Below are positions 55,265 through 63,698 of a DNA stretch of 64,000 nt, in pieces. The notes below the pieces were generated by a model. The model saw only the letters and a program-made list of their open reading frames with translations, had not been told where the DNA came from and ran no database searches. Source of the DNA: Planctomycetaceae bacterium (GTDB lineage: Bacteria > Planctomycetota > Planctomycetia > Planctomycetales > Planctomycetaceae); NCBI GenBank assembly GCA_024742875.1, contig JANSXP010000005.1, positions 1 through 64,000 of the forward strand. The letters run 5' to 3'. Made by a program: the position numbers and the translations under genes. Each line of letters begins with the position of its first letter. The first letter of the stretch is position 1.

Positions 55265-57817
55265 TCAGCGTTTCACGGTCAGTTTGCGACGATAGATGTT
55301 TGTCCCCTGGCCGATGTACAGAGTGCTGTGATCCGGGCCGGCCAGCTGACAGGTCGTCAGCGGCTTTGTGGGATCAGGTTTGGGCAGCACACCACACGGG
55401 CGACCGGTGGGATCGAAAATCTGCACTCCCACGGCACTGGTGACGTAGTAGCGTCCCGCTTTGTCGACACACAAACCATCGCCCCGAGAAGCCGTCAGAT
55501 ACGGCGGTCGTTCGTTGAAGGCGAACTCGCCTTTTGGATTGATGGGCAGCCGCAGGGGCATGGTGGGCATTTTGGCATCCAGCGTGCCATCGGCCGCCAC
55601 GCGGAATGTCCACGTATGGGTGCCACCGGCAGCAGAGACGGCCAGCGTGCCGCCGTCGCTGGAGACTCCAATGCCATTGGGCCGCACAATGCCTGTAGCC
55701 ACAGCCATCAGTTCGCCGGATTCCGGATCGATCAGCGTGACCTGCTTTTTTCGTGTTTCAGTGATCAGGATTTTGCCAGCCGGCGTCACCGCCAGATCGT
55801 TTGGCTGGACATTTTCGGCAATGACGCGTGAGGCTCCGCTGACCGGATCAATGGCAATGATTCGCTGTTTTGTGCCTTCGCACGCGTACAGCAAACCTTC
55901 ATCGGGTGAGAACTCCAGCCCGCTCACCTTGTGGTCGGAAATCGTGGTCAGCTGACCGGTGGCAGCGCTGAGTTTCATCACGGCCGGCTGCTGCATGTCG
56001 CAGAAATACAGATCGCCCGACTTGCTGGCCGCAAATCCGTCAGCAAACCCGAGATCGCCGGTCACCAGTTCCCAGCCTTCGCCATTCATCAACAGGTTCA
56101 GCAGTGTGAGATCACCCCGCAGGTCGTCGCTGGTGTCAATCTTTGGCGTGTGAGCTTCCTGCCGCCACAGCCAGCGCATCGCGTCGGGAAATTTCGAACT
56201 GCCAAAATCCGCGTTGTGGGCGTAGCCTTCGGCCCAGTCAAACCGCACATCGTAACCCATGTACTGCAGCGCGGCGGCCATTCGCTGGTTGGCAATCGGC
56301 CAGCTGCCAAACGCGTTGTCCACATCACCGCTGGTGTCTGCCATGTAGATGCGAATGGGTTTCGGTTCTGTCTTGCGGACCAGCGCCGGATAGATGTTGC
56401 CACCTCGCAGATGCGTGTAGCTGCCGACACTGTTGTAAACCTTCCCAAAAGCGTCCGGTCGCTGCCATGCGGCCGTGAAAGCGCAGATGCCGCCCGAGCT
56501 GGATCCACCGATGGCCCGCATGCCGGGGTCATCCGAAATGGCGTACTTCTTTTTTACTTCCGGCAGGATTTCGTCCAGCAGAAACGTCACATAGCGATCG
56601 CCCAGACTGTCGTACTCATAACCGCGGTTGGAGTGCTTATTGTTGCGGCGCGGTTTGGACATGTCGTGCCCCGGGTTGATGAACACGCCAATCGTGGGTG
56701 GCATGTCGCCGGCAGCAATCAGATTGTCGAACACGGTCGGCACCCGCCACCGCCATTCGCCCTTCATGCCCGAGCCATCCTGAAACACCATCAGCGCGGC
56801 CGGCTGACTGGCGTCGTATTGCGCGGGCACGTAGACCCACCAGTCACGGGTCGTGCCCGGAAAGACCTGAGAAGACTCCCAGGCGGGCATTTGTTCGAGG
56901 CGGCCTTTCGGCACATCGTCCTTCACAACAGCATCCGGATGCGGTTCCCATTTCGGTTTGGTGTTTACAATGGGGATGTTGGTGGACGCGGCATTGCTGT
57001 CCCACAGCCACTGCAGGGCTTCATCAAACACCTGACCGGCAAATCGGCCCGTGTGGCCGCCTTCGGTCATCTCCAGTTTGTAGGTGTAGCCGGCAAACTG
57101 CAGCGCGGCGGCCATGTCGCGGTTGCCCAGTGGCCAGCTGCCGTGCAGGTTGCTCAAATCATCCACGCCATCATGCAGATACACTTTGATGGGTTTGGGA
57201 GTGCGGTGAGATTTGCGCACCAGTCCCGGATACTCCCAGCCGCCGCGAATGTTGGTGAAGCTGCCGATATGGCTCATCACCAGGCCAAACTGATCGGGTC
57301 GTTCCCAGGCCACGGTAAACGCACAGATGCCGCTGGACGAAATGCCGCATACCGCGCGATTGGCGGGGTCTTCGGAAATGTTCAACCCTTTCGTGGCCAC
57401 CGGCAGAAACTCGTCCAGCAGAAAGCGGGTATAGCGGTCTCCCAGTGAGTCATATTCGAACGATCGATTACTGCGGTCCTTCGCCCCGGGTGCCGTCGCC
57501 CTGATCGTGCCGGGATTCACGAACACGGCAATCGTGACCGGCATACGTCCAGCGGCAATCAGTCGATCAAACACCTGTGGCACCTTGAAAGCCCCTTTGG
57601 GGTTCAGGTAGCCGCGGCCATCCATAAACACCATCAGGCTGGCCGGTTTGTCGGCGTTGTACTGCTGCGGCACATACACGCTGTAGTCGCGCCGAGTGCC
57701 AGGGAAGATTTCGCTGGTTTCAAATACGCCGGACGTCAGCTGACCGGCCGGTTCCTGCGCGGCAGAAACATGTGTCACACACACCAGCACCGCCAGAATC
57801 AAACAACGCACGCTCAT
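55265..57817 (-). CDS. Secreted tandem-esterase / SMP-30 (gluconolactonase-like) fusion protein
   Basis: 850 aa from the ATG at 57817, which starts a signal peptide (CLILAVLVCVTHVSA). Two similar esterase (Fes/PF00756-like) domains lie at about 35-300 and 311-560, each beginning with the pattern S-x-x-(I/V)-FPGT-(R/T)-RD. Nucleophile elbows CGISSSGICAF and GGSSSGGICAF keep the serine in both. A six-bladed SMP-30 propeller occupies about 570-850 (LTTISDHKVSGLEFSPDEGLLYACE, NDLAVTPAGKILITE, PNGIGVSSDGG). The enzyme could cleave an ester and then a lactone from extracellular polysaccharide; that order is inference. Downstream on the minus strand of the RluA gene. Confidence 0.88.
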   Translation of the reverse strand: MSVRCLILAVLVCVTHVSAAQEPAGQLTSGVFETSEIFPGTRRDYSVYVPQQYNADKPASLMVFMDGRGYLNPKGAFKVPQVFDRLIAAGRMPVTIAVFVNPGTIRATAPGAKDRSNRSFEYDSLGDRYTRFLLDEFLPVATKGLNISEDPANRAVCGISSSGICAFTVAWERPDQFGLVMSHIGSFTNIRGGWEYPGLVRKSHRTPKPIKVYLHDGVDDLSNLHGSWPLGNRDMAAALQFAGYTYKLEMTEGGHTGRFAGQVFDEALQWLWDSNAASTNIPIVNTKPKWEPHPDAVVKDDVPKGRLEQMPAWESSQVFPGTTRDWWVYVPAQYDASQPAALMVFQDGSGMKGEWRWRVPTVFDNLIAAGDMPPTIGVFINPGHDMSKPRRNNKHSNRGYEYDSLGDRYVTFLLDEILPEVKKKYAISDDPGMRAIGGSSSGGICAFTAAWQRPDAFGKVYNSVGSYTHLRGGNIYPALVRKTEPKPIRIYMADTSGDVDNAFGSWPIANQRMAAALQYMGYDVRFDWAEGYAHNADFGSSKFPDAMRWLWRQEAHTPKIDTSDDLRGDLTLLNLLMNGEGWELVTGDLGFADGFAASKSGDLYFCDMQQPAVMKLSAATGQLTTISDHKVSGLEFSPDEGLLYACEGTKQRIIAIDPVSGASRVIAENVQPNDLAVTPAGKILITETRKKQVTLIDPESGELMAVATGIVRPNGIGVSSDGGTLAVSAAGGTHTWTFRVAADGTLDAKMPTMPLRLPINPKGEFAFNERPPYLTASRGDGLCVDKAGRYYVTSAVGVQIFDPTGRPCGVLPKPDPTKPLTTCQLAGPDHSTLYIGQGTNIYRRKLTVKR

Positions 57818-57920
57818 CTTGTGTCTCGCAATTCGAATGCTCGCCTTTGCGATCCGACGGCAGCCGGATCTGATGCCCGACTGTAACGAACGCAGCGCAG
57901 ATTGTCTTCTGCGAACCGCG

Positions 57921-58592
57921 TCAGCCGGATTGTTCGTCAAACGGACAGTCGGCGGTAATCGTGAGTCGATGCTTCTGTGTGGGATGATCAACGTGCAGCT
58001 CGGCCGCGTGCAGGAGGATACGATGGCCGAGTCCCTGGCGGGCGCCATACTTCAGATCGCCCAGAATCGGCAAACCCCGACTGGCCAGTTGCACGCGAAT
58101 CTGGTGACTGCGTCCGGTGAGCGGCTCAACCCGCAGCAGGCTCTGTCCGCGCAGCGTTCGCAGGCACTCATACGTCAGGCGGCTCAGCTTGCCTCGTCGA
58201 TCGCCACGGCCCACGACAGACACCGTGTTTGTGCGTTCGTCTTTGGCCAGACAGTCTTCCAGCTCCTGCACACCGGCGGCCGCCCGCCCCTCCACCAGCG
58301 CCAGATAGCGTTTGCGGACGCTGCGGCGACGAAACTGATCCGACAGCCTGGAGGCCGCCTTGCTGGTGCGGGCAAACAGCAGCACGCCGGACACTGGACG
58401 ATCGAGGCGATGCACCACTCCCACAAACACGTTGCCCGGCTTGTTGTATTTCACCTTCAGGTAGTCAGCCGCCAGGTCAAACGCCGATGCGTCACCCGTG
58501 TCATCGCCGACCGACAGCATGCCGGCCGGTTTGTTGACAGCCAGCAGGTGATTGTCTTCGTACAAAACGTCAATGTCTTCCGCGGACATCAC
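57921..58592 (-). CDS. RluA-family pseudouridine synthase without S4 domain
   Basis: 223 aa. The catalytic segment HRLDRPVSGVLLFARTSKAA contains the Asp that attacks uridine. The N-terminal strand VLYEDNHLLAVNKPAG and the C-terminal LLRVEPLTGRSHQIRVQLAS (KxGRxHQIR-type motif) are complete. No S4 RNA-binding domain precedes it, as in RluA and TruC; substrate (rRNA or tRNA position) is not determined. Its start overlaps the stop of truD by four bases, so two pseudouridine synthases are made from one transcript. Confidence 0.93.
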   Translation of the reverse strand: MMSAEDIDVLYEDNHLLAVNKPAGMLSVGDDTGDASAFDLAADYLKVKYNKPGNVFVGVVHRLDRPVSGVLLFARTSKAASRLSDQFRRRSVRKRYLALVEGRAAAGVQELEDCLAKDERTNTVSVVGRGDRRGKLSRLTYECLRTLRGQSLLRVEPLTGRSHQIRVQLASRGLPILGDLKYGARQGLGHRILLHAAELHVDHPTQKHRLTITADCPFDEQSG

Positions 58593-59800
58593 GATCCCCC
58601 TTGCAGATCGGGCAGTGCGGACGGCTCCTCGGACGGCGCTGAAGATGCTGAAGACGGCTCGGTCAGCTGACGAATCAGCATCGTGGCGTAACTGCCCCGC
58701 GGCAACTGGAACGACAGTCGTACGGCCGAGCGTCCCGCATTCAATTCATCGGCAACGTCATCCACGTGCAGATCAGAGGCAAACAGCACGGCCGCCCGTT
58801 CGCCTCTGGAAAACCACTTGTCACGGGGAAACGACAGTTTCATCTGGTCCAGTGTCATGTCATAGGGCTGCAGCGCGTCGTTGCACAACTGTTGCTGCTG
58901 CCGCGTGGGCGACTTCATCCGGGCTGATGGCAGTGGCAGCGACATACGTTGCAGGTCGGTGTGCGGCCACACAAACGGCAGCACCACATCGGCGATTTTC
59001 TGCTCAAACAGTGGCGCGCCACCTGATGATGTCTGCCGCAGAGATTCCGCCAGCATGCGATTCCACACTCCGCTTTGAAAAGCCGACAGGTACAGCCCCC
59101 GCATGTCCGGGTCAATCAGCGCAAAGGCTTTCCGAAAGTTGTCCGGATGATCCACCAGATACGTGATCACGCTGCGGCGATTGGACCGGGATAAGCTGTC
59201 CTTGCACAGCTGCCACTGTCCCCAGTGATCGCGCAAAAAAGCCTTGTCTCGTTTTTCCGGGGTCCGGTCGTGCGTGTTGAACTCCGCCAGCGCCAGCCAG
59301 GTGGCCTGCTCGAAATCCCGCTGGCACCATGCGGCCGCGACGTATTTCTCTGATGGTCCCAGCGACCCAAACCGCTGCGCATCAAAATAATTGGCGACGC
59401 CATGGTCTCTTGCCAGCGGCACACGACGCCGCACTTCATTCACCTGGGACGGCGACAGATCACGCACGACAATTTCAAACTGATTGCCAATGATGTCGGC
59501 CGCTCCGATCGCCGTGGGAGTGGCTCCCAGATACGTCAGCTGCAGCAGATCGGTCGTGTGATCGGCACGCGGCCCGTGCTTGATGGTAATCCGCTGTGTG
59601 GTTTCGGCATGGCGATCCTTCAGGCCCGCATGGCTGACCTGCGAAGGTGCCAGATTCCAGTGGCTGCGAACAGTCCGCAGCGCTTCCAGCGTTCCCAGGG
59701 AGCGCTTGGTCAGCTCATACAGTGAGTAGCGGCCTTCCCCAGGCTGCCGCGCAGACACTTCCCGAACGATAAAGTCCTCGGGCCGCGATTTCAGTTTCAT
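58589..59800 (-). CDS. truD: tRNA pseudouridine(13) synthase TruD
   Basis: 403 aa; makes pseudouridine at position 13 of tRNA-Glu. The N-terminus KSRPEDFIVREVSA is the classic TruD opening, SHAGLKDRHAETTQRITI carries the catalytic Asp (GxKDRxA), and the insertion-domain segment NYFDAQRFGSLGP (the TruD NYF-x-x-QRFG) follows. Near the C-terminus, LSFQLPRGSYATMLIRQL closes the catalytic fold. An extra acidic/Ser tail of about 15 residues ends the protein. Nine bases upstream is the hypothetical membrane gene, making a three-gene operon with the RluA-like gene. Confidence 0.96.
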   Translation of the reverse strand: MKLKSRPEDFIVREVSARQPGEGRYSLYELTKRSLGTLEALRTVRSHWNLAPSQVSHAGLKDRHAETTQRITIKHGPRADHTTDLLQLTYLGATPTAIGAADIIGNQFEIVVRDLSPSQVNEVRRRVPLARDHGVANYFDAQRFGSLGPSEKYVAAAWCQRDFEQATWLALAEFNTHDRTPEKRDKAFLRDHWGQWQLCKDSLSRSNRRSVITYLVDHPDNFRKAFALIDPDMRGLYLSAFQSGVWNRMLAESLRQTSSGGAPLFEQKIADVVLPFVWPHTDLQRMSLPLPSARMKSPTRQQQQLCNDALQPYDMTLDQMKLSFPRDKWFSRGERAAVLFASDLHVDDVADELNAGRSAVRLSFQLPRGSYATMLIRQLTEPSSASSAPSEEPSALPDLQGGS

Positions 59801-59809
59801 GTCAGCGAC

Positions 59810-60340
59810 TCAGGGAACAAACTCTTCCGGCATGTAAACGGCATCCGTGCGAATGCCGACATGCTCCAGTTCCAGTTTCAGTTTTTCTTCGGCTGAGGCG
59901 CGTGCATTTTCGCGCCGCAGGATGCGGATCCTGATGCCGTTGGAATCGCCTTCCGCCAGTTCCGCCAGTTCCAGCAGGCGTTCCATTTCGATGGGGCGAT
60001 ACAGGGTCTCGGCCTCGCCGGGCACTTCCAGACGATACTCATGCTCGTCAATCAGGATGGCCAGAATTTTGTCAGACAGCGCCCGCTCTTCATCGGGCGT
60101 CAGTCCACCGTTCTCGGCCGTCGGAGCAGACTCGGCCGGAGCCACTGTGGGCGTTGCGCCGCCCGCCGGGGTTTCCGTACTGGCCATTGCAGTATCGGCC
60201 GCATCACTGTCCGCGTCACCCTCTCCCTGCCCCAGGCCGGGCCCGCGGAAAAACAACAGAGCCAGCAGCGCGGCAATCACAATCACGCCGCCGGAGGCTG
60301 CCCGCGCCGTAGTCTTGAGGATTCGAGGTCGTTTGCTCAT
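59810..60340 (-). CDS. Single-pass membrane protein of unknown function (ExbD-like C-terminus)
   Basis: 176 aa. A basic N-terminus (SKRPRILKTTARAA) precedes one helix (SGGVIVIAALLALLFF), then an acidic and Pro/Thr/Ala-rich linker (about 40-85), and a folded end (EERALSDKILAILIDEHEYRL to VGIRTDAVYMPEE). This layout resembles ExbD/TolR periplasmic domains, but the membrane Asp is absent. It is probably co-transcribed with truD, nine bases downstream. Confidence 0.68.
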   Translation of the reverse strand: MSKRPRILKTTARAASGGVIVIAALLALLFFRGPGLGQGEGDADSDAADTAMASTETPAGGATPTVAPAESAPTAENGGLTPDEERALSDKILAILIDEHEYRLEVPGEAETLYRPIEMERLLELAELAEGDSNGIRIRILRRENARASAEEKLKLELEHVGIRTDAVYMPEEFVP

Positions 60341-60629
60341 TGTGGTCTTCCGGCCTGCAGGACACGAAAAGTGGTTGTCTCGCAGTTGGTATCATAGTTT
60401 GCAAACGAGCGGGCGACAGGTGGCAGGGCCTGGTTTTCGCCGAACCCCGTGGTTCTGGCGACCGCCGCCGGTTTTCCTGTCGTTTCCCCCCGCCGGAAGA
60501 CCTTTCAGACGGGGCCCGCTTTGACGGGACCGCCGCATTTCCGTGCGACAGGAAAGACACGCGCTGCCTGGTCGTTTACAGTGATGCTCTCAGGCGAGTC
60601 CCCCCTGGCCGAAATTCAGGAATCCGCAC

Positions 60630-61766
60630 ATGCACCAGATGTCCCGATCTTTGCCTCTCATCCTCACAACTGTCCTGCTGCCGGCAGCCGCAGTAGCGCA
60701 GCGCCCGGAAGTGATACTGACCGAGGAAGCCTCCCGCATCCACGCGGCCGGCATGCTGTTTGACGGACACAACGATCTCCCCTGGCAAATGCGAGAGGTG
60801 GGCAGTTCGTCGTTTGACGCCACGGATATCGCAAAGCCGCAGCCACAGCTGCATACCGATATCGCGCGACTGAAAACCGGGGGCGTGAAGGCGCAGTACT
60901 GGTCCGTGTATGTTCCCGCCTCAACCGACGCTGAAGGAACCGCGCTGCTGCAGACTCTGCAGCAGATTGACCTGGTGAAAGCGATGGTAAAACGCTACCC
61001 GGAAACCTTTGAGCTGGCCAGCACGGCGGCCGACATCCGCCGCATCGTGAAAGCCGGTCGCATCGCCAGCATGATGGGTATTGAAGGCGGTTACTCGATT
61101 GAAAACTCGCTGGATAACGTCGAACGCCTGCACAAAATGGGGTGCCGCTATATGACGCTCACACATTCCAAATCTCTGGAGTGGGCCGATTCTGCGACCG
61201 ACGATCCCCGCTGCGGTGGCCTGTCGGAATTTGGAGAGGCGGTCATCGCGGAAATGAACCGCGTGGGCATGCTGGTCGACCTGTCACACGTATCGCCGGA
61301 GTGCATGCGGAAGTCGCTGGCTGTCACCAAAGCGCCCGTCATCTACTCGCATTCATCCGCACTCGCCATCAACGAACATCCCCGCAATGTGCCTGATGAC
61401 GTGTTGAAGCTGGTGGCAAAAAACCGGGGCATTGTGATGGTCAACTTCTATTCCAAATATGTCATTCCCACAGAGCAGCTGACCGAAGATCGCTCCCAAA
61501 CGGGCACCATTCACGACGTGGTCGATCACATCGAACACATCATCAAAATCGCGGGCATCGACTGCGTGGGTCTGGGTTCGGACTACGATGGCGTGCCCAC
61601 GCTGCCCAAACAGCTCGAAGACGTGTCCACCTATCCACTGATCACCCAGGAGCTGCTCAACCGCGGTTATAAAGAGGCAGACATCCACAAGATCCTCGGC
61701 GGCAACGCACTGCGTGTCCTGGAAGAGGCGGAAAAAGTGGCCGCAAAGCTGCAGCAGGCGGGCTAG
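60630..61766 (+). CDS. Secreted M19 family membrane dipeptidase (renal dipeptidase-like)
   Basis: 378 aa with a signal peptide (SLPLILTTVLLPAAAVAQ). Two-zinc dipeptidase motifs are present: FDGHNDLPWQM (His-x-Asp), MGIEGGYSIENSL (bridging Glu), MTLTHSKSLEWADS (His), LVDLSHVSPECM (His) and VIYSHSSA (His), with GLGSDYDGV near the end. These enzymes cleave dipeptides and some D-amino acid peptides and may recycle cell-wall fragments. Convergent with the downstream M41-like gene, 25 bases away. Confidence 0.94.
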   Translation: MHQMSRSLPLILTTVLLPAAAVAQRPEVILTEEASRIHAAGMLFDGHNDLPWQMREVGSSSFDATDIAKPQPQLHTDIARLKTGGVKAQYWSVYVPASTDAEGTALLQTLQQIDLVKAMVKRYPETFELASTAADIRRIVKAGRIASMMGIEGGYSIENSLDNVERLHKMGCRYMTLTHSKSLEWADSATDDPRCGGLSEFGEAVIAEMNRVGMLVDLSHVSPECMRKSLAVTKAPVIYSHSSALAINEHPRNVPDDVLKLVAKNRGIVMVNFYSKYVIPTEQLTEDRSQTGTIHDVVDHIEHIIKIAGIDCVGLGSDYDGVPTLPKQLEDVSTYPLITQELLNRGYKEADIHKILGGNALRVLEEAEKVAAKLQQAG

Positions 61767-61791
61767 TGGCGGCCGAACAACAGCCGTCACA

Positions 61792-62304
61792 TCAGGAGTG
61801 GCGGTGTTCGGCTTCCTGCATCAACTGCCTGACCGCGCGGCCGCTGATGGTCTCTTTTTCGTAAAGCTCGGTGGCAATGCTGGCGATGGCATCCACATGC
61901 GCGGCCTCGGCCAGTACGTGTTCCGTTTTTTTCAGCACCCGGGTCAGCAGGCGTTCCAGCTGACGTTCGCTGCCCGCCCGGTCACTCAGCAGACGCTGCG
62001 CCATCCGCAGGTCCTGAGCGGCCCCGTCCGGTGAGTAGCGACGGGTGAAGTGACTTTCGCCCACCATGCCAGCCAGCAAGATCATGGCTTCATCTTCCAG
62101 CCCGTCTTTGCTCGCTTTGCTGCGGCCTTTTTGCACTTTGCACGCGCCCAGTCGGCTGCCACCGGTTTGCAGGGCCGCGGCGATGATGGTCACTTTTTCC
62201 ACCGGCCGTCCCACAGCAAGAGCCATCACCGCGTGGCCCGCTTCGTGATACGCGGTGGCCATGCGCCCCGTATCGATGTCTGAGTGTTTTGGGCGTCTAT
62301 TCAT
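61792..62304 (-). CDS. Stand-alone FtsH-type M41 peptidase domain without AAA+ module
   Basis: 170 aa from the ATG at 62304 (a GTG at 62316 is possible). It matches only the C-terminal protease half of FtsH: YHEAGHAVMALAVGRPVEKVTI with the HEAGH zinc site, an acidic zinc-ligand segment (PDGAAQDLRMAQRLL) and the following helices, ending KETISGRAVRQLMQEAEH. The ATPase and membrane helices of FtsH are absent, and the short loop GACKVQKGRSKASKDG is replaced relative to FtsH. It would need a separate unfoldase or act on unfolded substrates. Confidence 0.85.
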   Translation of the reverse strand: MNRRPKHSDIDTGRMATAYHEAGHAVMALAVGRPVEKVTIIAAALQTGGSRLGACKVQKGRSKASKDGLEDEAMILLAGMVGESHFTRRYSPDGAAQDLRMAQRLLSDRAGSERQLERLLTRVLKKTEHVLAEAAHVDAIASIATELYEKETISGRAVRQLMQEAEHRHS

Positions 62305-62408
62305 CGGCAGCGGCACAGGATCCGGAACGAAACGAACGGCAGGCTACCGCATTTCAGTTGGCCAGGCCAACCCGGCGACGGTGTGCCGCCACAGTAGTGC
62401 GGCACTCA

Positions 62409-63365
62409 TCAGCCGCGGGGATGGCACTTCTGATGAATGTTCTTCAGCCGCGTGTGGTCGACATGCGTGTAAACCTGAGTGGTGCGAATGCTGGCGTGCC
62501 CCAGCATTTCCTGCAGCGCACGAATGTCGGCCCCACCGGCCAGCAGATGGGTGGCAAAACTGTGCCGCAGGGTGTGCGGGCTGACATCACTGCCGCAGCC
62601 CACGCGCTGTGCATACCGTTGAATCAGCTGCCACACGGACTCCCGACTCATTTGCCGACCGCTGCGACTGACAAACAGCCAGCCTTCATCGGCCGTTCGC
62701 TGCACGACCATATCGTCGCGTTCGTTATTCAAATAGCGCGTGATGGCTTTGACCGCGACCGTTGTTAATGACACATAGCGCTGCTTGTTGCCTTTGCCCG
62801 TGCACAGGGCCGTTCGTTCGTCCAGATTGACGTTCGACAGCTTCAGCCCCACAATTTCTGACACACGACAACCGGTCGCATACATCACCGCGAGTATGGC
62901 CCGATCCCGACGAAAATAGCGATCCGTCACACCCACCGGAGCCACCAGCAGCTCGTCAATCATCTCGGGACTGAGCACCCGCGGCAGCTTCTGCCACAGC
63001 TTGGGCGAGCTGATCAGATCGACGACGCTCTCGGCAATCACCGATTCAAGCATCAAATAGCGAAAGAACATCCGGATCGCCGCCAGGTTGCGGGCGATGC
63101 TGCTGGATGCCAATTCCTGCTGCTGCAGAAAATCGAGAAACGCAGTCAGTGCCGCAATGTCCACCGTGTGTACCGTGCGACGGGCGTGGTCACGATTCCA
63201 GTCAAAGAACTTCTGCAGATCACGGCGATAAGCCTGCACCGTGTTGCCCGACATCCCGCATTCGGCTTCCAGATAGTTCACAAAGCCAGGCAGCCAGGAC
63301 GCCGGATCCTGAAATCCTTCGGTACGGAATTTGCTTCCGGCGGATGGCTTTTTGCGACGCGGCAT
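62409..63365 (-). CDS. xerD: Tyrosine recombinase XerD
   Basis: 318 aa; resolves chromosome dimers at dif with XerC, usually under FtsK control. A basic N-terminal extension of 20 residues (PRRKKPSAGSK) is followed by the SAM-like N-domain (NYLEAECGMSGNTVQAYRRDL). The catalytic residues are R167 (YATGCRVSEIV), GKGNKQR, HTLRHSFATHLL (H264, R267), H290 (LGHASIRTTQ) and the nucleophile Y299 (VYTHV). The closing DHTRLKNIHQKCHPRG is typical. It is not accompanied by phage or transposon genes, so the host recombinase role is favoured over an integrase. Confidence 0.93.
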   Translation of the reverse strand: MPRRKKPSAGSKFRTEGFQDPASWLPGFVNYLEAECGMSGNTVQAYRRDLQKFFDWNRDHARRTVHTVDIAALTAFLDFLQQQELASSSIARNLAAIRMFFRYLMLESVIAESVVDLISSPKLWQKLPRVLSPEMIDELLVAPVGVTDRYFRRDRAILAVMYATGCRVSEIVGLKLSNVNLDERTALCTGKGNKQRYVSLTTVAVKAITRYLNNERDDMVVQRTADEGWLFVSRSGRQMSRESVWQLIQRYAQRVGCGSDVSPHTLRHSFATHLLAGGADIRALQEMLGHASIRTTQVYTHVDHTRLKNIHQKCHPRG

Positions 63366-63698
63366 CTTTGACCTTCAATCTGAGGCGCAACGAAAATCGC
63401 CGTCACCGTTCGAGGGGGTGAACGGAGACGGCGACTGTGAAACCGTCTTTGACAACGGTGTTCGGACCTCTACTGATGACAGCATGACTGCTGTGCAGGT
63501 TCTGTATCGTCGCTGTGCATGAGCCCAATTGTGTGATTTGGCCCAACAGCGGATTGAATCGTCTGTGCCGGGTATGCCGTACGCGATTCAACCGCGCCAA
63601 CCGTCAAAACCGGAGCGACGTGACCTGATGACATCTAAGGAGTGCGTGGATTTCCCCGCAAGGGCTGTGAGAAGGGCGACCGTTCGCCCCCTGGCCAG
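63366..63698. other. Gene-free stretch downstream of the right-edge gene and upstream of xerD
   Basis: About 330 bases with no supported gene. It carries the xerD promoter region and the 3' flank of the partial dehydrogenase gene; I see no clear hairpin terminator. Confidence 0.4.

Noticed and set aside
55931-57448. 505-codon plus-strand open frame
   Set aside because: Antisense to the tandem esterase gene; composition (His/Arg/Gln-rich) is typical of a shadow frame.
62409-63365. Tyrosine recombinase as a sign of a mobile island
   Set aside because: Motifs and length fit XerD, and no attachment sites, tRNA or phage genes flank it.
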